A stretch of DNA of 64,000 nucleotides from Quillaja saponaria (taxonomy: Eukaryota; Streptophyta; Magnoliopsida; Fabales; Quillajaceae): the NCBI GenBank assembly GCA_029379385.1, contig CM055607.1, positions 35,213,235-35,277,234 on the forward strand, written 5' to 3'. Below the pieces are notes generated by a model. That model had not been told where the DNA came from, did not search any database, and was given only the letters and a program-made list of their open reading frames with translations. The translations under genes were made by a program, and so were the position numbers. Shown piece after piece: positions 46,647 through 57,202 of this stretch. Each line of letters opens with the position of its first letter. Positions within the stretch are counted from its first letter, which is position 1.

Positions 46647-49600
46647 ATGGCGGCATCATCTTCCTCCGTATCCTCGCACTCGTCTTCCTCCTCCGAATCT
46701 GACGAATCTTCCTCCCGCCGCCGTCGAAGTCAACACCGTAGCCGCCGAAATCGTGATAAGGATTCTCTGAAGGTTCGGAAGAAGATGAAATCCAACTCTA
46801 AACGGCGTCGCAGACACCACTCCTCAGATTCTTATTCTTCCTCCTCCGTATCAGATTACTCCAGGTTCAAAATTTAAAATTGAATCCTAGCTTTTACGTA
46901 CCCTAGAAACTCAGCTTGATATGTACTATTCGATTATGTATTCGTGTATGCACATTTCTTGTTAATTAGTTCTCATTTGGTCGCTTGGAAACTAGGGTAG
47001 GAAAAAAGGCTACTTTTTCCTACTAAAAATTTTATTTTTCTATTGCTTGCTGAAATTACTGATATATTTGAATGCTATGGCTTGTATTATTGTCTGTTTC
47101 CAGAGTTATATGTATATGGTTATCGCTATTGTGTAGTTATATAAGTAATCCCGTTTCTTCTGACTGACGTTCCCTTTGGTTTTGAAAAAATGTTTCAGAG
47201 GATAGGATATAATAGTTTTGTAGATGAGAGTCAATCTCCATTATTTCTGCTTCTAACCTAGTTCTAGCCCATATGGAAAAAGAAGAAACACAAGACTGGA
47301 GAAAAAGAACGTAAGTCATTTGTAGTGTTCAAGCTGGCTGGGTTAAACTTGTGTTTGATAGATCATCGTCTCCCATAGCATCTTCTCAGGGATAGGATTG
47401 TCTTCCTTGCTTCTCTTTGGTGTTATGCTTTTCGGGCTGTTTCTTTAGATGATATGCAACGTGATTGGAGAGTCTTATTGTTTTAAGCTTACATTTTTTA
47501 TTTTTTTGTGCTTAGGAGTACTTATTGTCCTCCCTTGTACTTCTAATTTCTCAATAGAATTTATTTTCCTATAAAAAAACAATTCATTGTGTCAAGCATT
47601 ACCCCATCTGAATATTTAGTTGTGCTCCATTCTATCTTATGTGCTCTCCCAGGTGATTGATAAACTTGGATCTTTTGTCAGCTACATATATACACCGATA
47701 TGAATATGTATCGTGAGTGGATGGTGTCCTCAAATGTTCAATGCCAGTTTCTGAGACTGTTTTGTGTATTGAATGAATGGTCATTTAGTTACATGGATAG
47801 CTTCATTGCTTCAATTATATAGTTCATGAAATGGACAGTCTAGATAATTTATGAGTCATTGATTTGTCCAATGTCAGATCAGATAATAGGACATTGTTAT
47901 CTGAGCGAGAGAGGGAAGTATGAGTCAAAGCATGGAAAGGGATGTGGATCTAGGTGTTTGGCTGTGCAAAACAAGTAGTAGTGCTGTAGTGATCTAGGAA
48001 CTAGTGATCAGTTGGGTGGCTTATGCAATTGTTCAGTGAAGTTGTACTCTAATTTACTTTCAAAGGTTTCAGTTCACCAATTTTCCTTAAACTAACAAGG
48101 AAAACAAAGCAAGCAGCAAGAGCTGCTCGCCGCACCCAACAAAACGGTATCTGAGCGAGAGTGGGAAGAATGAGTCAAAGCATGGAAATGGATGTGGGTC
48201 TCTAGGTGTTTGGCTATGCAAAACTAGTAGTCGTGCTGTAGTGATCTAGGAACTAGTGATCAGTTGGGTGGCATATGCAATTGTTCAGTGAAGTGTTACT
48301 CTAATTTACTTTCAAAGGTTTCAGTTCACCAATTTTCCTTAAACTAATAAGGAAAACAAAGCAAGCAGCAAGAGCTGCTCACCGCGCCCAACAAAACGGT
48401 ATCTGAGGACTGGGTTTGAGTGGGAATTATGAGTCAAAGCATGGAAATGGATGTGGGTCTCTAGGTGTATGGCTTTGCAAAACAAGTAGTACTGTAGTGA
48501 TCTAGGAACTAGTGATCACTTGGGTGGCTTATGCAATTGTTCATTGAAGTGTTATCTAATTTACTTTCAAAGGTTTTAGTTCACCAATTTTCCTTAAACT
48601 AATAAGGAAAACAAAGCAAGCAGCAAGAGCTGCTCGCCACGCCCAACAAGATGGTGCGCATGAATTTTTGGAGGGGTTATGAGCTGGCCGAGTGTTGACG
48701 CTGCTTTACTTTGCAGAACTCACTCATGCGGGCCTTCCATTTTCAAAACCCCCAAATACTTATAGTGTGTTTGGAACAAAATAAAAAAAGATTCCAGTTG
48801 GCCAATTTGGCCTTTGGTCTTGGGCTCATGATGTAAAGGGGTGAGCATGGTTTTGGTTAGGTCTTGGATTTATTTATTTATTTATTTTTTTTAAGAAAGA
48901 AAAAAGTTTCTGCTGGAGAAATAATGTCTTTGAAATCATGGATGCTTAACGATGCTGGGTGGGAAGTGTCCTAGTCACTTTCCTCGTTGGACATTCTTTC
49001 CATTTCCTGTTGTTTTGTCACCTCTTTATGGAGTGCTTTTTAATAATTAATAAGAACCATATTTTACATGCGTACGTGCACTGTGAATGATAGCTTCTTT
49101 GCAACTTTTGTCTATTTTATTGCAGAAATGAGAGTTCTTCTGACAGTGAGAATGAAACATCTAATCATGCAAAAAGGCACAAGAAGAATGACAGGCCAAA
49201 GAAGGTGGTTTGATGGTTCTTTTTGTCTTTTTGTCTTCTTGTATACTTTTATGTTCGTTTAATATCTTACTACATTGCCCTTGTCCTTCCAGAATAAGGA
49301 TAAGGAGAAGAGCAAAAGCCATCGCCATAAGCGGCATAAACACAAAATCAAGGTAGGTCACTGTTTATAGCTTTATTGCCAGGTTTGTTTGTTGAATAAT
49401 ATATATGCTTTATTTCTCATTCCTGTAAGTATTTAGTATGGGAAAAACTTCACTGCATTTACATTGTGTTAAGCTTCTTATACTCCTGTTTTAATATTAA
49501 ATGCATATATCTATACATCCATATACGAGATGCTTATAGTACTTTCTGCCTATTTGGATTGGCTCTTTGAAATTGGAGCTGGGGTTTGTGGCATGATTAC

Positions 49601-50065
49601 TGGGATCTTCTTGGACTTGATTGGATGTTGTTTCTCGGTTGGGTTTGTCCTGGCAATGGGAGCCGTATACAGAAGCAGCAGAATGACAGAAGTAGCAGTC
49701 CCGTGCAACTTTCTAAGGTTTTATATTGCTTGCTGTTTTAAAATTAATACTCAAGATTTTGTTGTTTGTGTTTTGCTCTAACTCATTATATGCTTAATAC
49801 AGTTTTTAGGGCGTGACAAAGATGATGGTGTTCGCCGCAGTGCTGTATCTGGCAAGAAGGTATGGCTCTTTCTTCTTCTTCTTTTTTACTCTTTTGCCTT
49901 GACCAATTGTTTTTTTAAAGTTTGTCTTGCAAGTGGAATCACATGGATTTGCTTTCTCCTACCTGGTTGTAGATTCTCCTGAAACTTGAAAAGACAAAGG
50001 AGGACAAGGCAGCAGAAAGCAAAAGAAATGAATTGCTGAACTTCTTGAATGCTAGTTTTGATTGA
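46647..50065 (+). CDS. Small arginine/serine/lysine-rich nuclear protein (hypothetical)
   Basis: Six exons: 46647-46864, 49126-49204, 49293-49352, 49673-49717, 49803-49859 and 49973-50065. All are GT-AG and in phase, giving 183 residues. The N-terminus is Ser-rich (MAASSSSVSSHSSSSSESDE), then RS/RR-rich (SSRRRRSQHRSRRNRDK), with Lys/His-rich stretches (KSHRHKRHKHKIK). It closes with a more ordered, conserved-looking end (LLKLEKTKEDKAAESKRNELLNFLNASFD). The basic clusters fit nuclear localisation. Similar short uncharacterised RS-rich proteins exist in plants, and I do not recognise a defined function. A role in RNA processing is inference from composition only. Intron 1 is 2.26 kb and holds a threefold 250-bp tandem repeat. 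Confidence 0.78.
47901..48652. repeat. Three tandem copies of a ~250-bp unit in an intron
   Basis: Copies start at 47901, 48151 and about 48403, each opening with ctgag(cgaga) and running through atgagtcaaagcatgg, gatctaggaactagtgatca, tcaccaattttccttaaact and aagcagcaagagctgctc. They are highly similar (a few percent divergence by eye), so the amplification is recent. All lie in intron 1 of the RS-rich gene. Confidence 0.9.
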
Positions 50066-51240
50066 TATTTTGGGTGAAGGATTTGTCAAGGGAGTAAGGA
50101 ATTGCCTTTTTACTTGGACGACTAGGTATCAGATTCCTTAAAAAGACCAAGTTGTCCAGCCTAGCAATAACATTAGATTATACATTTTCTGTTATAACTT
50201 TATTCTAGGTAGGGGCATGTTAACGTGGTTCATATCCTTAGCTTTTATTAGAATATTCAACGAGAATCAATGGTTTGGGTGTTGTTTCTTTGTGCTTTTA
50301 TTACGTGGTGACTTGAATTTTAAATTAATAATTCAATATCAGTTGTTCATCTTGTTACTTCTATGGAACTGTGCATGTGATGAGCTTTAGCAGGATGTTG
50401 AGTTCTCTTAACAAGACATATCAGTGGTTTGCACTCTTTCCCCTACTACTAACTTCTTAAAACTAGTTTCATATGTCAAGTTCTCTGAACAAGATATATC
50501 AGTCATATGCATGTGTGATGCTCTGTAGGTTAGAGCTTTGCATCACCCTCGTTTCAATAGTAGCTGCTGAATACTGCAGTAAAGAATGGTATAAAATACA
50601 GCCTGGAGCTGGAATTGTACTCAGGTTGATCATCACTTTCTCTTCCCTTGTCTAAACTCGGTCCATTAAAGCCTCGGAGATGTTATGAAAATACTACTAA
50701 AGGAGGGATTTTTTTTTCCAAACTTTTCTTGGAGACTAATTTCAAATTGCCCCCTTACAGAATTTTTTTTTATTTATAAAAAAAATACAACTTTCTTTCT
50801 TATATAAGAAAAAAAGTCAAGAGTAGATAGGTTGTTTTATCTTATGAGTGGAACATCATATGCTTTTATTCACGACAGAATTGAAAATTAGCATCAAATA
50901 AGGTGAACTTGGTACTTTATTGTCAATGCTAAATAAGCTTATTGAGAACTTATTATTGAGGCTAAATAAGGTTGCGATTAAGTAATATTTCATTGGTTAC
51001 ATAAAGTATTATAGCTCTAATAACAAAATTGATAAAGAAAATGTTCAATTTTTGTTCTGTATGTTATGGGTTTTGTAATCCTTCTTTTTTGTGTCTTAAG
51101 TTAAATTCCTTTTACAATTAAAAAAAAAAAAAAAAAAAAGGTTATGAGAGAAAGAGAAAAAAACCTAAAGAAAGGAGGGGCGCTCAAAAATAAAACCCAA
51201 AAGGAGGACGAGGGATCCAATTGAAAACTCGCAATGCTTT
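50066..51240. other. Intergenic with poly-A tract
   Basis: 3' UTR of the RS-rich gene, then AT-rich sequence with an A-run of about 20 near 51120. No gene is supported. Confidence 0.4.
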
Positions 51241-51314
51241 GTGGGGCATTGTTGTCATTTAGAAGACAAATTTGCACTATATAATGGGTCTAAGATTAGG
51301 GTTTTGATTTATGA

Positions 51315-51448
51315 TCCTTCAGGCAGCAAAGGGGATGTGACGAGTGGTTGGCTCTCGCGATTACGATGCGAGTTGGGTGTCCTCCCCAAAGCCTGGTTAC
51401 GACACCAGGGCACTCCTATCTTCACCAATCTGATCCCTACCTGAAGGA
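51315..51448. other. Unexplained structured, tRNA-like segment
   Basis: A GC-rich patch closed by an inverted repeat (CCTTCAGG at about 51317 and CCTGAAGG at about 51440) contains a cloverleaf-like order of stems. GGATGTG and CACTCC could form an imperfect acceptor. GAG-TGGTTGG-CTC resembles a D arm, CTCGC...GCGAG an anticodon stem, TTGGG...CCCCAA a long variable arm, and CCTGG-TTACGACA-CCAGG a T arm with an extra base. Upstream are a TATA-like CTATATAAT (about 51277) and TTAGGGTTTT (about 51295). It could be a degenerate type-II tRNA, a tRNA-derived SINE head, or a short unannotated exon. I cannot tell which. Confidence 0.35.
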
Positions 51449-52171
51449 ATCCATTGAAAAACAAAATTAGGGTTTTAATGAATTATTGGGTTTCTGACCA
51501 ACTCTTTTTCGTTTTGATAGTCAGATCTTTAACAAGTTTTATCCTTTCAGAGATATCTCTGTCGATTAATAAATTTGTGGTTTTTTTTTTGTTGAGGTTT
51601 CGTACATAGTTCTTCTTGGAATCAATTTATCTTAATATGGTTTTCAGGATTTTATCTGTGCGTAAAACAAATTTAGATCCTTTTTGCTTGAGCTGTCTTC
51701 TCCTTCCATGGAGATTTGCTCCAATGTAATGGATTACACTCTACTTCCATCCCAATTTTCAAATTTTTTTTTCGGATTGACTATAGGAGTACTCTTTTTT
51801 TGGAAGTGACAGCTGAGATGGAAATGTGTATGGGCGCTCATTGAAAACCTAACAAAATCAAATGATAGGTATTGGTTGTTTTAAGTCTCAGTTCAAATGC
51901 CAGTTTTAATTCCACCGAAATTTCTAAAGATTATACATAATGCCCATAAATGTGAGTCAGTAGTAAAGCTTGTTTGGTCCTTGAAGATATTGCAGGTCTG
52001 ACTTATTTGTGAGAAATAATTTGTTTTTGACCATCTGTTGAGGCTAGAAAAAGAGAATGGAAGAGAGTAAAGCTGAACAAAAGAAAAAGGCAGAGTATGA
52101 ATCTCTAGTACAAGTCTATTGAACATGAACGGCCTTGTGCTGTGGAAAAAAAAAAAAAAAAAATTTATTGG

Positions 52172-52744
52172 CTACTGTTTGGGGTCTGACGCACCAACCA
52201 AAACATTGGTTATGGCCAAGGAAATGTTGCATAGCTGGCTAAACAATGTATTCATTGGAGTTATTGGAGATTTGACCTTTTGATCCTTGAACCCTTGCTC
52301 ACATGACTCTGCATCTGCTATGGCAGCAGTCACCCATGTATTTACATCATTATATCCCTTAGAATCAATGGCTGCCAGGGAATCCTCAAGTTGGTCAATG
52401 GCGTCTTGGTAATTCTTGGAGCAGTCACTTAACCCTTGCTCAACCTTTGGATCCGAAACATCTGATTCTTTGTTGAGTAATTGGTTGATTTGGTTGTTTA
52501 TATTGGTAGCATTTGTTAGAGCTGTTTTTAATGCAATTTTGTCTAAGCCATGAATATCTGCCCCTTTGCTTTCAGGGTCTGATTCAAGAATATTCTTGCA
52601 CATGTCCTTTTGCAAGGCTCGGCTGCAAACTTGGATGATCAAATCGGTGCTCGTTGTTGATAATTCTAGTGCTCTTTTGGCATGAGTTTGGTCAGACCAC
52701 TGGCTCAAAAGTAGCACAAGGAATATGCCTGAAATGGGATTCAT
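52172..52744 (-). CDS. Invertase/pectin methylesterase inhibitor (PMEI-like)
   Basis: Single-exon gene of 190 residues. The N-terminal signal peptide is MNPISGIFLVLLLSQW. The four-helix PMEI fold is marked by the first cysteine pair with the family spacing (Cys40 and Cys49, VCSRALQKDMC), and a second pair in LSDCSKNYQDAI and ADAESCEQGF. A fifth Cys occurs in SQLCNIS. Typical connecting motifs are GLSDCSKNYQDAIDQLEDSL and VTAAIADAESC. Secreted inhibitors of this family block either acid invertases or pectinesterases, and sequence alone does not separate the two. The sequence style recalls the Pla a 1-like invertase inhibitors. It is 7 kb from the pectinesterase array on the opposite strand, which is suggestive but not evidence of joint control. 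Intact. Confidence 0.9.
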   Translation of the reverse strand: MNPISGIFLVLLLSQWSDQTHAKRALELSTTSTDLIIQVCSRALQKDMCKNILESDPESKGADIHGLDKIALKTALTNATNINNQINQLLNKESDVSDPKVEQGLSDCSKNYQDAIDQLEDSLAAIDSKGYNDVNTWVTAAIADAESCEQGFKDQKVKSPITPMNTLFSQLCNISLAITNVLVGASDPKQ

Positions 52745-52808
52745 AGTTCCAATAGAATATATTTCTTTTTGTTTGATTCATTCTAAAGATCAAAACTTTT
52801 GATTGTCC

Positions 52809-52815
52809 TTTTATA
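52809..52815 (-). promoter_or_regulatory. TATA box of the inhibitor gene
   Basis: The minus strand reads TATAAAA about 65 bp upstream of the ATG at 52744, consistent with a short leader. Confidence 0.5.
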
Positions 52816-53704
52816 TGAGTCGTTGATATCTATGTTTATTGTTTTTTCTAATTGATAGTTGAAATATAGAAAAGTGCATGGCCACACGCAATGACACGGA
52901 TTGACCGGCCTTCTTGGGTTTTTCTGGACTACAATCATCTCGTGTGTGTGGGAGGAAATTAGGCAAGGGGATATTCCAACCACAAACCTCCCCTTATTAT
53001 GTGAATTCCCCTAATGCTCATTGGAAGTAAGTACATTTCAAGAAATTATTGTGCGCGAATCATAAGAAATTAAAGGTCACATAAAGTGGACCTTTGTGCA
53101 CCCAGCTATGGGCATTGAGCAGTCCTTAATTTATCTTTAATATAATATTATGCAATTAAATTACATGTTGGAATCTTTATTAGTCCCCACGTAATGTAAT
53201 CTTGTTCCAGAAAAAATATAGGACTGTAAAATAGACTTCAAATGAGATGTTTCTTAATGGAATATTTTTGGTCATTTGGAGGTTTTCTGAATTACACAAC
53301 AAAACAACTTGTTCCATGTATGTTTTAAACATCAAATATATGATCTAGAGGTGTGCTCTTACAATTCAATTTATTTGTGGGATGCAATACTGAAAAGGAG
53401 ATTAGCTTTAATTGCATCCTCACATTTCTGTTCTATGTTTGAAGTTACACTCAATATAATCCTGCAGACTTGCAATTGATGTTTAACCATGCAGACTTAC
53501 AATCAGGCTTTCCCCTCGATCCATTTATTAAGGATTTACACTCAATTTGTCCCTAGTAATTGTTTTCTTTCTTATCACACGGGAAGCACAGGCTCTGACA
53601 TTGACCCTTTAGTTTCCTTCCATCCCCAATTAGATATAATAACCAAGTCCAAACACAAATACAAACACAAACACGGAGAGATAAACAGAGAGGGAGATTC
53701 ACTC
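52816..53704. other. Divergent intergenic region between inhibitor and epoxide hydrolase
   Basis: Shared upstream region of two divergent genes. A frame runs into the hydrolase from 53489 but lacks family similarity before 53705, so it is taken as 5' leader. Confidence 0.4.
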
Positions 53705-55322
53705 ATGGAGGGCATAGAACATAGAATGGTGGATGTGAATGGTATCAAAATGCACATAGCAGAGAAAGGACAAGGCCCAGTTGTTTTATTTCTCCACGGC
53801 TTCCCTGAATTCTGGTACTCATGGAGGCACCAGATTCTTGCATTTAGCTCACTGGGCTACCATGCTGTTGCCCCTGATCTCAGGGGCTACGGGGACACTG
53901 ATGCCCCAACTTCAATTTCCAGCTACAGCTGCTTCACATTGTTGGTGATCTTATTGCAGTTATTGACTCTCTGGGTGCAGACCAGGTTTTTCTTGTGGGA
54001 CATGATTGGGGTGCTCTAATCGGCTGGTACTTGTGCTTGTTCCGGCCTGACAGAATCAAGGCATGTGTATCTCTTAGTGTTCCATTCTGCCCCAGAAACC
54101 CGAAGATAAAACCTTTGGATGGCTGGCGTGCTCTTTTTGGAGAAGATTACTATATCTGCAGATTTCGGGTTCTTTTTTTTAGAAAATATTTAGGTTGACT
54201 TTTGCTACTATGCGATACTGTCATTGATGTATCGAACTGTCTACCAAGCTATTATAAAGTTGTTATGGAAATCAAATGCATGATAATCAGTTGGACTTGA
54301 GTTACATTTGCCTTTCCAAATTTTTTGGGGATGATCATGGATTATAATATTTAAATTATGTAGTTCTCATATGTTGTAGAAATGAATGGTTATGTTACTT
54401 TTGGATTCACTTCAACAACCAAGAAAGTGCTAAGGAATGTTACTTTTTAGTAATAATTCTTTTGTGGGTTGTGCCAAAATTAATCCTTTTTTTAGTAAAT
54501 TCATAATTCTGGGTTGGATCTAACTTCAAGTAGCTCCTTACAGACAAACCTTTCCATTTTATCTGGGCTAATAATGGAGGCTATAGTATCTAACTTGGGG
54601 AAGATTTGTTGTGTTCTAAAAGGGAATCAGATTGTTCAATTTTAGCTATGGATTTCAGTCTCACATGCCTCTTGATATCACTATTACTTTGCCTAATTTG
54701 TGTAATAGGAGCCAGGAAAGATTGAGGCTGAGTTTGCTGAAGCTGGTACTGCACAGACACTGGAGCATTTTCACAATTCGCAAGCCTGGTCCACCCATCT
54801 TGCTGAAGGGAAAGGGGTTTAATTTGGATCCAGAAACTCAAATAGCATTGCCCTCTTGGCTCTCAGAGGAAGACCTTGCTTATTATGCCAACAAATTTGA
54901 GCAGAAGGGCTTCACAGGGGCGTTGAACTACTACAGAAATATGAACCTGTACCTTTTTTTCCTTCTCTTTTCTTTTATTTTCTTTGCTTCTGAATATACT
55001 GTAAATATTCAGAAAGCACATCTTCATCACTAACATATTTAGGTTGTTAGTTTGAACTGAAATTTTTTATTGCAGAAACTGGGAGCTCACTGCAGCATGG
55101 ACTGGAGCACAAGTGAAAGTACCCGTTAAGTTCATTGTGGGAGACATTGACTTGGTATACACTACCCCAGGAATGAAGGAATATATTCACAATGGTGGTT
55201 TCAAGAAAGATGTGTCAAATTTGGAGGAAGTTGTTGTAATGGAAGGGGTAGCTCACTTCAACAACCAAGAAAGTGCTGAGGAAACCAGCAATCATATTTA
55301 CGACTTCATTAAGAAGTTCTGA
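53705..55322 (+). pseudogene. Soluble epoxide hydrolase (alpha/beta hydrolase), two frameshifts
   Basis: The family opens epoxides, for example of fatty acids. Exons: 53705-54168, 54709-54948 and 55076-55322, GT-AG. The start MEGIEHRMVDVNGIKMHIAE fits the family. Seen in order: the oxyanion motif HGFPEFWYSWRHQ; PDLRGYGDTDAP; after a 1-nt deletion at about 53930-53936, in the next frame, VFLVGHDWGALIGWYLC with the nucleophile Asp; and the end of exon 1, FGEDYYICRF. Exon 2 starts EPGKIEAEFAEAGTAQTLEHF. A 2-nt deletion at about 54770 then shifts to IRKPGPPILLKGKGF ... LPSWLSEEDLAYYANKFEQKGFTG, which includes the lid tyrosines. Exon 3 holds VPVKFIVGDIDLVY (acid) and VAHFNNQE (catalytic His). All catalytic residues survive, so the gene is either freshly dead or mis-sequenced. 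Intact length would be about 316 residues. Confidence 0.75.
54408..54436 (+). repeat. Fragment of the hydrolase last exon inside intron 1
   Basis: Twenty-four bases (beginning cacttcaacaaccaagaa) are identical to 55254-55277 in exon 3, which encodes HFNNQESA. A weaker match continues on both sides. This is a partial exon duplication within the same gene. Confidence 0.75.
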
Positions 55323-55890
55323 ACTCATTCGTACTTCTCTATTATGCTTGTTTGTGCATTTTTATTTATGTTCACTTTAATGTTGTGTACTTGCTCAACA
55401 TAATGTTGCTTTGGTTTTCTTGGGTTCATATCCATAACATTTGTGGTTGGTATATGCATCAAAATGTTGTTACTTCTTGCTGTAATTCCATTTCAAATTC
55501 TGACTCGTGATTGTACTTTCTACATGGTTATGCTTCCGGAACAACTTGCCATCAAAATGACCCAGTGTCCTTCAGGATGGGTAAAATATGTGTTGTATCA
55601 TGGTAGCTACTTTTGGGCATGACGGAATATTGGACTTAGACATAACTACCTAGTCATTATTAAAGGAATGGTAGGATCTCACTTGAAGCCTCATCAAAGT
55701 GCCAAATGGCCTAACTCCCTCCATAAAGAAAATCACGCGGAAACGGGTTCGAACTCATGACTTCCGCTATGTTTAAAAGAAATCATGCACTACTAGGACA
55801 AACAAGTTTGAACTCGTGACTTCTGTGTTAGAGAAAGAAAGGGAAGATTAGGGTTTATAGCAATAGGACCAAGATCGGGCTTGGGTTTCA
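55323..55890. other. Intergenic, leader-like part of an LTR element
   Basis: 3' UTR of the hydrolase. From about 55740 onward, sequence on the minus strand follows a retroelement primer-binding site and is homologous to a second leader at 56785-56840. Confidence 0.4.
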
Positions 55891-55892
55891 AA

Positions 55893-56061
55893 CCCACTTT
55901 GATACCATGTTAAATAAAATAGAATAAAAAAAAGATTATGAGTTTTATTAATATCTCAAAGCCTACATCTATAAGCTTTATTTATAGTAAATAATAAAAC
56001 ATCGACTTTTATATCTAAGCAATACGGGACTACACAATATATTAATATTATATTTCTAACA
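55893..56061 (-). mobile_element. LTR (TRIM-like) with primer-binding site
   Basis: On the minus strand, a 154-bp LTR-like unit runs from 56061 (TGTTAGAAATATAATATT) to 55908 (TTTAACA), so it starts with TG and ends with CA. It is followed without a gap by TGGTATCAAAGTGGG, the initiator-tRNA-Met type primer-binding site. No gag/pol coding remains, which suggests a TRIM or solo-LTR-like remnant. Confidence 0.65.
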
Positions 56062-56342
56062 TTCCCCCTTAAGATAAACATATAATGCTTATTCTTGTAC
56101 AAATAAAACTCATTTATCAATCTCAATACTCCCCTAAGAATAATAGGTCAAGTTTCAATCCATTTGATGGAAAGAGGCACAACCAAATTTGCCTGAAAGA
56201 TAAAAAGAGCATTGTTAGAAAGAGATGCAGCAAGATTTTCTGTAATAATAAAAGGAGCGCTGCTGGAAAAAGACATAGTGGGAAAGATCACAATAGTATT
56301 GTTGAACTGTCAAACTATTTGAGTCGTTAAACCCTAAAACAA

Positions 56343-56780
56343 AAGAAGCTTGAAAAGAAAAGAGTTGAGAATAGATAGGTAGGGATAGAGAAAGTGAGAA
56401 TAATTAGACTTGAAAAGAGAAAATAATTAGGCTTAATGATGACTGGCTGCAAAACCCTTTTTTTTTTTTCTTCTTTTTCTTCATGTGGTGGCTAGAGAAG
56501 CTTGAAAAGAAAAGGGTTAAGAATAGATAGCTATGGATGGAGAAAAGTGGGAATAATTAGACTTGAAAAAAGGAAATAATTAGGCTTAATGATAACTGGC
56601 TGCAAAATTCTATTTTTTTTCTTCATGTGGTGGCTAGAGAAGCTTCAAAAGAAAAGGGTTGAGAATAGATAGCTAGGGATAGAGAAAAGTGGGAATAATT
56701 AGACTTGAAAATAGGAAATAATTATGCTTAATGATGGCTAGCTACAAAACCAAATTTTTTCTTCACGTGACGGCTAGATA
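56343..56780. repeat. Three tandem copies of a ~150-bp unit
   Basis: Copies begin at about 56343, 56497 and 56640 with agaagctt(g/c)aaaagaaa. Each runs through gagaatagatag, gggataga, gtgggaataattagactt, aaataattaggcttaatga and ggctgcaaaa, then a T-rich tract and cttcatgtggtggctaga. They sit between the two retroelement leaders and are probably amplified internal sequence. Confidence 0.85.
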
Positions 56781-56841
56781 AAAGAAAGAAAAGATTAGGA
56801 TTCTTTTGGAAATTGGGCCAAGATCGAGCTTGGGATTCAAA

Positions 56842-56961
56842 CTCACTTTGATACCATGTTGGAGCCTAAACCAATCAAATGATAACAAGAGGAGAGACTC
56901 ATTTACTTATAAATAGTGTAAACCCTCTAGCCTCAATAACGTGAGAGTTCACACATTGACA
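56842..56961 (-). mobile_element. Second retroelement leader with primer-binding site and short LTR-like end
   Basis: The minus strand reads CCAACA then TGGTATCAAAGTGAG, the same primer-binding site and a leader homologous to the one at 55893. The upstream sequence (about 100 bp with TATTTATAAG and a possible TGTCAATG start near 56961) could be a short LTR, but it is unlike the LTR at 55908. The borders are uncertain. Confidence 0.5.
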
Positions 56962-57202
56962 TAAGGGAATACCAATTAAGCTACTACATTGTGGTATTTT
57001 ACTTGCATGACATAAATTGTAATAAAGTTTCTTAATCAAGTCAAATTACTAAAAATTCAGACATAAACTTTAGAATTACCGTGACAATTAGACAAAATGA
57101 TAAAAAGAATTTAAATAGTATAGTACGGTGATACCAACAAAGATAAATCCAATTGTAGAGAAAGCTGATATTAAATATAATATATAAATATTTTATTTGG
57201 TT

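Noticed and set aside
51241..51444. 67-codon ORF across the structured island
   Set aside because: Translation shows no known similarity; the nucleotide-level inverted repeats explain the region better than coding.
53489..53704. N-terminal extension of the epoxide hydrolase
   Set aside because: No family similarity before the ATG at 53705; reads as 5' leader.
55893..56961. One complete LTR retrotransposon with both LTRs
   Set aside because: The two LTR-like ends are not similar to each other and no gag/pol is present, so they are listed as two remnants.
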